A DNA stretch of 7,711 nt, from assembly GCA_050245975.1 (NCBI GenBank), contig JBFWWW010000189.1, positions 1-7,711 on the forward strand, read 5' to 3'. A model generated the notes under the pieces. That model ran no database searches. It saw only the letters and a list, made by a program, of their open reading frames with translations, and had not been told where the DNA came from. This DNA comes from JBFWWW01 sp050245975. Lineage in GTDB: Bacteria > Pseudomonadota > Alphaproteobacteria > Rhizobiales > Hyphomicrobiaceae. Below are positions 1 to 6,397 of this stretch, piece after piece; position 1 is the stretch's first letter; each line of letters opens with the position of its first letter. Made by a program: the position numbers and the translations under genes.

Positions 1-1
1 C

Positions 2-130
2 GAAGACGGGCAGATCGTCGGCCGGCTGGTCTACGAGCGCCTCACCGAGCCCCCCGAGGTTCTCTATGGCCGGGACCTTGGCTCCAACTACCAGGCGCAG
101 GGGCTGAAGCTGTCCAAGCACTTCCGCTGA
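2..130 (+). CDS. C-terminal 42 residues of an unrecognised protein (5' end outside window)
   Basis: An open frame enters from the left edge and ends with TGA at 128-130. The visible tail is soluble-looking and charged, contains the phrase VYERLTEPPEVLYGRD and ends in LSKHFR. I see no membrane segment and no motif that names a family. GC-rich third positions agree with the neighbouring core genes, so it is probably a true coding end and not a chance frame. It lies 94 bp upstream of the TPR gene on the same strand. The benzoate genes nearby make a catabolic role conceivable, but nothing in these residues shows it. Confidence 0.6.
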   Translation, partial: EDGQIVGRLVYERLTEPPEVLYGRDLGSNYQAQGLKLSKHFR

Positions 131-158
131 GCCGGCGCCGTTGCGGTCTCCGGCCGCG

Positions 159-176
159 TTGCCATATTGGTGGCAA
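159..176. repeat. Inverted repeat TTGCCA-N6-TGGCAA upstream of the TPR gene
   Basis: Perfect 6-bp arms at 159-164 and 171-176 are separated by TATTGG. The repeat sits about 50-65 bp upstream of the TPR start, a place where a regulator could act. The same arm sequence recurs, with a 4-bp spacer, at the antitoxin promoter (6365-6382). It may be an operator or a chance palindrome. Confidence 0.3.
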
Positions 177-224
177 TGCGGCGCACTAGCGTCGGCCTTC
201 GGGCGTGATGGAGAAGATCGGCGG

Positions 225-860
225 ATGCGGCGTGTCCTCGCAATCATGGCGGTGCTTGCCTGTGTTTTCGTCCAGGCAGCGGCGGCGCGCGCCGACGACA
301 CGTTCGACTGCTTCAGCGACGACATCGAGCGGCGTATTGCCGGCTGCACCGCGCTCATCGACCGCGGCGCGGCGAGCGGCATGGACCTCAGCGTCGCCTA
401 TGCCATGCGCGGGCTCGCCTATTCGCTGAAAAAGGAATACGGCAACGCCATCCCCGATTACGACGTCGCCATTCGCCTCAACCCGGATTTCGCCGTCGCG
501 CTCAACAACCGCGCCTGGGCGTATTATCGCTGGGGCCGCGCAAGCCAGGGTCTCGCCGACGTCGAGCGGTCCCTGTTCCTCAATCCCTTGAGCCCCCACG
601 CGTTCGACACGCGCGCCCACATCCGGCAGTCGCAGGGCGACACGGCCGGCGCGCGCAAGGATTACAACGAGGCGATGCGTGTCGGCGGCAGCCGCATGAT
701 CCGGCTCTACCAGTGCGGGCTCACGGAGCAGGGTCGCTACAAGGGCGAGATCGACGGCGTCTGGCGGCCGGAGGTCGACGCGGCTCTGAACGCCTGCGTC
801 CTCGATGCGACCTGCGATCCGCTGCCGGCCGACGAGCAGTGCCGCGCCGCGACGTCCTAG
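225..860 (+). CDS. Exported TPR-repeat protein with cysteine-rich, peptidoglycan-binding-like C-terminus
   Basis: This is a 211-residue protein. The ATG at 225 is preferred over the TTG at 141 because it gives a clean signal peptide (MRRV, then a hydrophobic stretch to about residue 20) with an AxA-type cleavage site after ARA at residue 23; GGAG at 210-213 may serve as ribosome-binding site. Residues about 55-156 form three TPR units, shown by AYAMRGLAY..., the NP ends at 86-87 and 120-121, and alternating Ala/Tyr/Gly positions. Residues about 158-190 (LYQCGLTEQGRYKGEIDGVW and the following AL) resemble the helical peptidoglycan-binding repeat (G-x-Y-x-G-x-IDG). The mature part has six cysteines (29, 41, 164, 191, 197, 206), which suggests disulfides in the periplasm. 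It is likely a scaffold or binding protein of the cell envelope; partners are unknown. Its TAG stop overlaps the boxR stop on the other strand. Confidence 0.88.
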   Translation: MRRVLAIMAVLACVFVQAAAARADDTFDCFSDDIERRIAGCTALIDRGAASGMDLSVAYAMRGLAYSLKKEYGNAIPDYDVAIRLNPDFAVALNNRAWAYYRWGRASQGLADVERSLFLNPLSPHAFDTRAHIRQSQGDTAGARKDYNEAMRVGGSRMIRLYQCGLTEQGRYKGEIDGVWRPEVDAALNACVLDATCDPLPADEQCRAATS

Positions 861-1771
861 ACGGCTGTCGCGTCTGCCGTCGTCCGCCTGATGACATCGA
901 GCAAGGCCGCCAGGGTGCCGGCTTCGTCGCGCGCCGAGGTATCCACTTCCGCGTGCGCCCGCGCATAGAGGGCGGCGCGGCTGTGCAGGATCGCCTCGAG
1001 ATCCTCCATCGCCTGCGTGCTGTCGGCCATCGGCCGCAGATCGCCTTGTGCGACCACGCGCGCCATGTGCTGCTCGGGCGCCGCCTTCAGCCACACCACG
1101 TGGCAGGCGGACAGCAGCAGCTCGTAGGTCGCCGGCTCCGCGACGATGCTGCCGCCGGTGGCGATGACGGCCTTGTCGAACCGCGTGATGATCGTTGCAA
1201 GGCATTCGCGTTCGAGGCGCCGGAAGGCCGACTGCCCTCCTGCAGCGAAGATTTCGGCCATCTCCATGCCGCTGGCGCGCTCGATCTCGCGGTCGAGCTC
1301 GATGAACGGCAGGCCGAGCGCGGCAGCCGCACGCTGGCCGAGCGTCGTCTTGCCCGCGCCGCGCAGTCCGATCAGCGCGATGCGACCGGACCCGCTCGCC
1401 GACGGCGCGAACCGCTGTGAGAGCAGCGCGCTCGCTTCAGCCAGCTCCGCCGGTGACAGGCGAGACAGGTGCTGCAGGGCAAGCCTGAGCTCGGCCGGCT
1501 CGTCCGTGCCTTCGCCGGCGAGATCGGCGACCGCGAGCCCCATCGCCTGGGCGATGCGCCGCAGCACCAGCAGGGACGCGTTGCCGGCGCCCCGTTCGAG
1601 CTCGGCGAGAAAGCGCTCCGACACACCCGACGCCCGCGACAGGATCTTGCGCGACATGCCCCGCCGCGCCCGGAAAAGCCGGACCCGGTCGCCGACGTCG
1701 CGCAGGTAGCGCTCCTCGGCGGGGGTGCCGCCGCGGCGGCCTTCGGTCTGTGTATCTTCTGCCTTCGACAT
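857..1771 (-). CDS. boxR: BoxR/BzdR-family benzoyl-CoA-responsive transcriptional regulator (HTH + shikimate-kinase-like domain)
   Basis: The protein has 304 residues, close to the family size of about 300. Residues about 25-85 are an XRE-type helix-turn-helix (LSRASGVSERFLAELERG). Residues about 128-304 are a shikimate-kinase-like fold with Walker A GLRGAGKTT (135-143), LDREIE (159-164), FRRLE (183-187), ATGGS (204-208), a DLRPM lid (244-248) and SRAALYARAHAEVDT. In studied BzdR/BoxR proteins this second domain binds benzoyl-CoA, and binding releases the helix-turn-helix domain from promoters of benzoate genes. The first Asp of the kinase DxD metal motif is Glu here (E158, then D160), which fits a sensor better than a working kinase. 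The ATG at 1771 gives the MSKAEDT start; an upstream ATG at 1876 would run through the promoter region and is rejected. No clear Shine-Dalgarno is seen, so initiation may be weak. It is divergent from bclA, sharing the control region. BzdR is the alternative name if the pathway is anaerobic. Confidence 0.92.
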   Translation of the reverse strand: MSKAEDTQTEGRRGGTPAEERYLRDVGDRVRLFRARRGMSRKILSRASGVSERFLAELERGAGNASLLVLRRIAQAMGLAVADLAGEGTDEPAELRLALQHLSRLSPAELAEASALLSQRFAPSASGSGRIALIGLRGAGKTTLGQRAAAALGLPFIELDREIERASGMEMAEIFAAGGQSAFRRLERECLATIITRFDKAVIATGGSIVAEPATYELLLSACHVVWLKAAPEQHMARVVAQGDLRPMADSTQAMEDLEAILHSRAALYARAHAEVDTSARDEAGTLAALLDVIRRTTADATAV

Positions 1772-1807
1772 CGTGCTGGGTCGGTAGCGGGCCGGTCGCT
1801 CGGACAG

Positions 1808-1835
1808 TTGGCCCCCGGTTACATTGCAGTATAAT
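1808..1835 (+). promoter_or_regulatory. bclA promoter (TTGGCC-N16-TATAAT)
   Basis: A perfect consensus -10 box, TATAAT, lies at 1830-1835, with TTGGCC at 1808-1813 as a partial -35 after a 16-bp spacer. Transcription would begin near 1842, giving a leader of about 64 nt before the bclA ATG. In a genome this rich in GC an exact TATAAT is rare, which strengthens the call. The -10 is embedded in the putative BoxR operator. Confidence 0.72.
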
Positions 1836-1838
1836 GCA
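1825..1838. promoter_or_regulatory. Putative BoxR operator, TGCA-N6-TGCA
   Basis: TGCA at 1825-1828 and at 1835-1838 are spaced by GTATAA, so the half-sites are exactly 10 bp apart and face the same side of the helix. Direct TGCA repeats with six-base spacing are described for operators of BzdR, the anaerobic paralogue of BoxR in Azoarcus. Here the repeat encloses the bclA -10 box and the candidate boxR -10, so binding should block both promoters. A further lone TGCA occurs at 1872-1875 in the bclA leader. Confidence 0.7.
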
Positions 1839-1855
1839 CCGATACGAACAATACA
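1828..1855 (-). promoter_or_regulatory. Possible boxR promoter
   Basis: On the minus strand, TATACT (1833 down to 1828) makes a reasonable -10 box and would give a leader of about 50 nt for boxR. The best -35 at ordinary spacing, TGTATT (1855-1850, 16 bp away), is poor; TTGTTC (1851-1846) is better in sequence but only 12 bp away. The -10 overlaps the TGCA repeat, so the same protein could repress boxR itself, as reported for relatives. Confidence 0.35.
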
Positions 1856-1895
1856 GGCCGGCCAACCGGCCTGCACCGCCTCGTGGGGCGGTCCC

Positions 1896-1901
1896 GGGAG
1901 G
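1896..1901 (+). promoter_or_regulatory. bclA ribosome-binding site GGGAGG
   Basis: GGGAGG ends 4 nt before the ATG at 1906. It decides the start: the frame stays open back to 1750, but only this ATG has a strong Shine-Dalgarno, lies downstream of the promoter, and gives the family's usual length. Confidence 0.8.
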
Positions 1902-1905
1902 ACGC

Positions 1906-3460
<1,555 letters not shown>

Positions 3461-3462
<2 letters not shown>

Positions 3463-3491
3463 AAAAAACCCGGCTCGCGTGGCGAACCGGG
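3461..3491 (-). terminator. Intrinsic terminator of the 71-residue minus-strand gene
   Basis: Arms at 3469-3478 and 3482-3491 pair CCCGG with CCGGG and TCGC with GCGA, with one C/A mismatch and a GTG loop. Read on the minus strand the stem is followed by eight T residues (3468-3461), a classic Rho-independent signal. The T tract is the A run that also supplies the last two bases of the bclA TAA, so the terminator begins inside the bclA stop codon. On the plus strand no T tract follows, so bclA itself may be ended less sharply by the same stem. Confidence 0.85.
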
Positions 3492-3518
3492 CCAAGGATA
3501 GGACGACGAATTCACAAT

Positions 3519-3543
3519 GTGCGGCGGACCAGGTGCGGCGGAC
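3519..3543. repeat. Two direct copies of an 11-bp word, 14 bp apart
   Basis: GTGCGGCGGAC occurs at 3519-3529 and again at 3533-3543. The second copy touches the stop codon of the minus-strand gene and the first lies between that stop and its terminator. This looks like a recent slippage duplication in the 3' untranslated part. Confidence 0.7.
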
Positions 3544-3758
3544 TAGGCCGCCTTGCGCTCCGGGGCCGCGCACAGCGACTGCGCGATGCGGTCGACGGCG
3601 GCGCTCCAATCGGTCGGCGCGGCGCCGTCGCCCAGGCCGAAGGCGCTCAGAGCGTCTTCCGGACGTCCGCCGTCGCGAAAGATGCGCGCGCAGATCTGGC
3701 GCGCGTAGCCGATCGACTGATGCCACTGCAGGGGATTGATGTGGGGGTGGGGTGTCAT
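3543..3758 (-). CDS. Small hypothetical protein (71 aa)
   Basis: The ATG at 3758 opens MTPHPHINPLQW and is preceded by AAGAGG (3774-3769) at a 10-nt spacing; the open frame further upstream (to 3860) is arginine-rich and unlike coding sequence, so I use the internal start. The product is small and soluble, with a predicted amphipathic stretch YARQICARIFRDGG and a phrase PEDALSAFGLGD, then a helix ending in PERKAA. It has two cysteines and no signal or membrane segment. I do not recognise the family. A strong terminator directly downstream and a usable ribosome-binding site support a real, singly transcribed gene. It is convergent with bclA; no functional link is shown. Confidence 0.62.
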   Translation of the reverse strand: MTPHPHINPLQWHQSIGYARQICARIFRDGGRPEDALSAFGLGDGAAPTDWSAAVDRIAQSLCAAPERKAA

Positions 3759-3909
3759 CTCTGTTTGGCCTCTTGTTAAAGCCGCACGTGAACCGCTGCG
3801 TGAACGGGCCGGGAAGCGGCAGACACAGAGAACGCGGCCGGCATCACGACGCGGAACCATGGAATGTGAGCCGTTTGTGACATGCGATGTCGTGCGCTCA
3901 ATGTGCCTG

Positions 3910-3944
3910 CCTTCCAGTGAAGGAGCGGGGTTTCAAACTCCTTC
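3910..3944 (+). other. Mutually exclusive hairpins
   Basis: GAAGG at 3919-3923 can pair upstream with CCTTC at 3910-3914 (loop CAGT), while the overlapping GAAGGAG at 3919-3925 can pair downstream with CTCCTTC at 3938-3944 (12-nt loop). The two stems cannot form together. GAAGGAG also looks like a Shine-Dalgarno, but no start codon follows at a usable distance. This may be a small RNA switch or chance. Confidence 0.25.
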
Positions 3945-4115
3945 GAACTCGACCCTGGACCCTGCGCGCGAACGGGGATCGCGATACAGGCTCCTGCTTG
4001 ACGTTTCGGTCGTTGCCTGATCGGGGCGCGGTATGGGGGCTTGCGCTTCGATCGAGCTCAGAACCGAACTCACGACATCATTCAACTGACGCCATGACAC
4101 ATCGTGCGAACTCTC

Positions 4116-4406
4116 ACGCATCGGGACGATACGCATGCGACAACTCACTCTTGTGACGGCGCGCGATCCGTTCAACGGACGCAAACATTACGCAACGATG
4201 CGCGACGGCTGCCTCTCACACTCGAAGGACGCAATACGGGGGACGCGACACAGGGCAACCGGAACGGGAACACGCGGGCAAGACGCGAACAAATTTTGGC
4301 CCGCAACCTGATCCGGCTGGCTCGCCTCAGCTCCTCGAACACACGCTGGAGCACGGCTTTCGGCGAGCGACGCAGCACTGAACGCACACGCAACTGACGC
4401 AACGCA
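4116..4406. repeat. Cluster of ten ACGCA pentamers with repeated 10-mers
   Basis: ACGCA starts at 4116, 4131, 4179, 4190, 4229, 4370, 4382, 4388, 4397 and 4402, all on the plus strand; less than one would be expected by chance in this length. Longer words also recur: CAACGGACGC at 4173-4182 and 4405-4414 (with CAACGGACAC at 4547-4556), and CAACTGACGC at 4083-4092 and 4391-4400. Spacing is irregular, so this is not a tandem array or CRISPR. It could be an array of protein-binding sites or the trace of an old repeat. Confidence 0.5.
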
Positions 4407-4864
4407 ACGGACGCGGCACCGGACGAATACAACACCGGATCAACGCTCGAGGGGGCGGGTCGATCCTTGAACAACACGTCGCGGGGCGCTTGGGTGGTGG
4501 AAAACTTCACGCGCACGAGCCACCCCGCAATTGATACACTGTGACACAACGGACACTGGCGAACCGTACGCAGACCTTTGGAACTCGACCGCGATGTTCG
4601 CCATGTGTTCGCGGGTGAGGAGTACTAGACAGTCGCATTCAGGCAACGGCATGGCACAATCAAGCCGACCCCGTGGAATCTTCATTGACGTGTGTTCACA
4701 TTGCGACACTCCGTGCACGGGAGGACGCACCCGGGTTCCGAATTCCTGAGCAAACTCAACGCATGCTCCCGCGCCCACCCCCTCCGTGTCCGCCACCGAG
4801 GGCATTTGGGGACTTTGGGATAGCTTCCGGCAAGAAGCGGAAACGGGACAGGCAAGCCCCGCTC

Positions 4865-4900
4865 GACGCCCCTTTGGACGCCAGGCCGGGGCGTCATTTT
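4865..4900 (+). terminator. Terminator-like hairpin with no gene in front of it
   Basis: GACGCCCC (4865-4872) pairs perfectly with GGGGCGTC (4888-4895) across a 15-nt loop and is followed by ATTTT (4896-4900). The geometry fits an intrinsic terminator reading on the plus strand; the minus strand has no T tract after the stem. The nearest upstream recognised plus-strand gene is bclA, about 1.4 kb away, so the stem more likely ends an unrecognised short transcript. The T run is short and the loop is large, which limits confidence. Confidence 0.45.
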
Positions 4901-5064
4901 GCGTCCGCGGGCGGCGGACATGGACACGACTCATGGTGCAGGAGGGCGGGACCACCTGCTTTAAACAGCATGCCGGCGGCGGCGGCATTGCTTGCGTCGT
5001 GTCCTGTCGGGGTTCGTCCGGGCGCGCTTGGATGCGCCTCCTGTGCCCGCTTGGCGGCGCCCGG

Positions 5065-5090
5065 CTCGCTCTCTCCTCTCGCTCTCTCCT
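5065..5090. repeat. Perfect 13-bp tandem repeat, two copies
   Basis: CTCGCTCTCTCCT is present at 5065-5077 and immediately again at 5078-5090. The tract is almost pure pyrimidine on the plus strand (one G per copy). It lies about 95 bp upstream of the monooxygenase start, within its possible leader or promoter region. Confidence 0.85.
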
Positions 5091-5175
5091 GACGTGCATC
5101 GGCTCGACCGCTGCAACCCCGTGAGCTACCGTCGCCCGCCGACCGCAATCCACGCCCCGCACCGCGACAGCCGCC

Positions 5176-5179
5176 GGAG
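5176..5179 (+). promoter_or_regulatory. Ribosome-binding site of the nitronate monooxygenase gene
   Basis: GGAG ends 5 nt before the ATG at 5185 and supports that start. No convincing sigma-70 promoter could be placed upstream. Confidence 0.7.
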
Positions 5180-5184
5180 ATGAA

Positions 5185-6162
5185 ATGAGCCTCCCGCCCA
5201 TCCTGCAGACCCTGCGCCTGCCCGTCATCGGCGCGCCGCTGTTCATCATCTCCAATCCCGATCTCGTCATCGCGCAGTGCAAGGCCGGCATCGTCGGCGC
5301 CTTCCCCGCGCTCAATGCCCGCCCGCAGGAGCTGCTCGAGACCTGGCTCAAGCGCATCCGCGAGGAGCTCTCCGCCCACGACGCCGCGCACCCGGACCGC
5401 CCGGCCGCGCCCTTCGCCGTCAACCAGATCGTCCATCGCTCCAACGACCGCCTCGCGCACGACCTCGACCTGTGCGTGAAGTACGAGGTGCCCATCGTCA
5501 TCACGTCGCTCGGTGCGCGCGAGGACGTCAACGAGGCCGTCCACTCCTACGGCGGCATCGTGCTGCACGACATCATCAACAACACCTTCGCGCACAAGGC
5601 GGTCGACAAGGGCGCCGACGGCCTCATCGCGGTCGCCGCCGGCGCGGGCGGCCACGCCGGCACGCTGTCGCCCATCGCGCTGCTGCACGAGATCCGCGAG
5701 TGGTGGCAGGGACCGCTGGCGCTGTCGGGCGCCATCGGGTCGGGCCGCGCCATCCTCGCCGCGCAGGTGCTCGGTGCCGACCTCGCCTACATGGGCTCCG
5801 CCTTCATCGCCACGCAGGAGGCGAATGCGCAGGCCGACTACAAGGAGATGATCGTCAAATCCGGCGCCTCCGACATCGTCTACACGAACCTCTTCACCGG
5901 CGTGCCCGGCAACTACCTGAAGCACTCCATCTCCGGCGCCGGCCTCGATCCCGACAACCTGCCCTCATCCGATGCCTCGAAGATGAACTTCGGCACCAGC
6001 CGCGAGAAGCCGAAGGCGTGGCGCGACATCTGGGGCGCCGGACAGAGCGTCACCGCCGTCAAGGCCGTCGTGCCGGCGGCGGAGCGCATCGCGCAGCTCG
6101 CGCGCGAATATGACGACGCGCTGGCTTCGATCGCCGCCCTGCGCCGCGCCCGCACCCCATGA
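5185..6162 (+). CDS. Nitronate monooxygenase / 2-nitropropane dioxygenase family flavoprotein
   Basis: A 325-residue TIM-barrel FMN enzyme, cytoplasmic. The N-terminus LRLPVIGAPLFIISNPDLV is the family's first strand and loop. GAGGHAG at 153-159 carries the conserved histidine H157 that acts as catalytic base in characterised nitronate monooxygenases. The FMN-phosphate loops are SGAIGSGRAI (181-190) and GSAFIAT (204-210); VPGNYLKHSI (240-249) is also typical. Known members oxidise alkyl nitronates such as propionate-3-nitronate to carbonyl compounds and nitrite, often protecting against plant or fungal nitro toxins; the true substrate here is not shown. Enoyl-ACP reductase FabK and other quinone-dependent relatives share the fold but are less like this sequence. 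It is full length with very GC-rich codons. It stands alone: a 1.4-kb gene-poor stretch precedes it and a lower-GC toxin operon follows 235 bp later. Confidence 0.88.
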   Translation: MSLPPILQTLRLPVIGAPLFIISNPDLVIAQCKAGIVGAFPALNARPQELLETWLKRIREELSAHDAAHPDRPAAPFAVNQIVHRSNDRLAHDLDLCVKYEVPIVITSLGAREDVNEAVHSYGGIVLHDIINNTFAHKAVDKGADGLIAVAAGAGGHAGTLSPIALLHEIREWWQGPLALSGAIGSGRAILAAQVLGADLAYMGSAFIATQEANAQADYKEMIVKSGASDIVYTNLFTGVPGNYLKHSISGAGLDPDNLPSSDASKMNFGTSREKPKAWRDIWGAGQSVTAVKAVVPAAERIAQLAREYDDALASIAALRRARTP

Positions 6163-6331
6163 TTCACCGGCTCGTTATGCGCCGGCCCGTCGCTTGATTC
6201 CGGAGGCCGAGAATGCCCGTCACCCACCGGCCCGCGTGCTGGGCGTCTCGCGTGCCGAGCACCACGCTGGCCCCGCGGCGGCAGCATTGCGTTTCGTAGT
6301 CAAATCCACCTGATCTCAGAGTGGCCGTTTA

Positions 6332-6345
6332 ATATTTGTAAATAT
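6332..6345. promoter_or_regulatory. Palindrome ATATTT-GT-AAATAT over the antitoxin -35 box
   Basis: Perfect 6-bp arms at 6332-6337 and 6340-6345 enclose GT. The palindrome covers the putative -35 hexamer, so it could be a second contact site for the autoregulator; AT-rich palindromes are also common by chance. Confidence 0.35.
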
Positions 6346-6363
6346 GCGCCGAGCCACTATATT
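6336..6363 (+). promoter_or_regulatory. Toxin-antitoxin operon promoter (TTGTAA-N16-TATATT)
   Basis: TTGTAA at 6336-6341 and TATATT at 6358-6363 are 16 bp apart, both close to sigma-70 consensus. Transcription would start near 6370, inside the palindrome at 6365-6382 and about 28 nt before the antitoxin ATG. Confidence 0.68.
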
Positions 6364-6364
6364 T

Positions 6365-6382
6365 ATTGCCAAGAGTGGCAAT
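6365..6382. promoter_or_regulatory. Palindromic operator ATTGCCA-N4-TGGCAAT
   Basis: Perfect 7-bp arms (6365-6371 and 6376-6382) flank AGAG directly after the -10 box. The antitoxin has an N-terminal helix-turn-helix, and antitoxins commonly repress their own operon by binding such palindromes, so autoregulation is a fair inference. The arm sequence also appears at 159-176. Confidence 0.65.
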
Positions 6383-6397
6383 GATTTGTGAGCTGTC

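Larger units (their letters stand above)
3776..5175. other. 1.4-kb region without a convincing gene
   Basis: No frame here combines a ribosome-binding site, the GC-rich third positions of the neighbours and a recognisable product; the open frames that exist are arginine/serine-rich or proline-rich reading artefacts. Composition differs from both sides: GC is nearer 60%, and between about 4040 and 4560 the plus strand has clear A and C excess. Contents I can point to are CGTGAAC twice (3787-3793, 3799-3805), alternative hairpins at 3910-3944, an ACGCA cluster at 4116-4406 with repeated 10-mers, a terminator-like stem at 4865-4900, and a tandem repeat at 5065-5090. No tRNA, rRNA, tmRNA or RNase P RNA signature is visible. 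It may hold a non-coding RNA, a decayed insert, or protein-binding sites. Confidence 0.6.

Noticed and set aside
186..1205. A 339-codon minus-strand frame across the TPR gene and the end of boxR
   Set aside because: Low-complexity arginine/histidine product, overlaps two well-supported genes.
1750..1905. Extending bclA upstream to the start of its open frame
   Set aside because: The extension would cross the promoter and operator; the ATG at 1906 has the strong ribosome-binding site and gives the usual enzyme length.
4116..4406. Reading the ACGCA cluster as a CRISPR array or replication origin
   Set aside because: Units are only 5-10 bp with irregular spacing, there are no regular spacers, and I see no DnaA-box-like TTATCCACA sites.
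4172..4549. A 125-codon Arg/Ser-rich minus-strand frame resembling a basic DNA-binding protein
   Set aside because: The arginine and leucine content comes from the TGCGT-rich strand (CGT, TTG codons); no start signal and no family.
4440..4685. A minus-strand frame with phrases such as VVSQCINCGVARAREVF and an internal ATG at 4609
   Set aside because: The CxxC phrase drew attention, but there is no ribosome-binding site, no family match that I recognise, and codon use does not resemble neighbouring genes. A homology search could revive it.
4531..4749. A plus-strand 72-codon frame with TTG start and a C-x-x-C phrase near its end
   Set aside because: No ribosome-binding site, weak start codon, no recognisable family.
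4786..5124. A plus-strand 112-codon frame starting at GTG
   Set aside because: It runs through the terminator-like hairpin and the 13-bp repeat, with no supporting start signal or motif.
4894..5925. A 343-codon open frame on the minus strand across the monooxygenase start
   Set aside because: Antisense to the conserved flavoprotein; repeated Gly/Val/Arg/Asp text typical of shadow frames.
6285..6312. A tRNA-like T-loop phrase (GTCAAATCCACC) that might be a tRNA remnant or attachment site
   Set aside because: The flanking bases do not form a T stem and no acceptor or anticodon arm is present.
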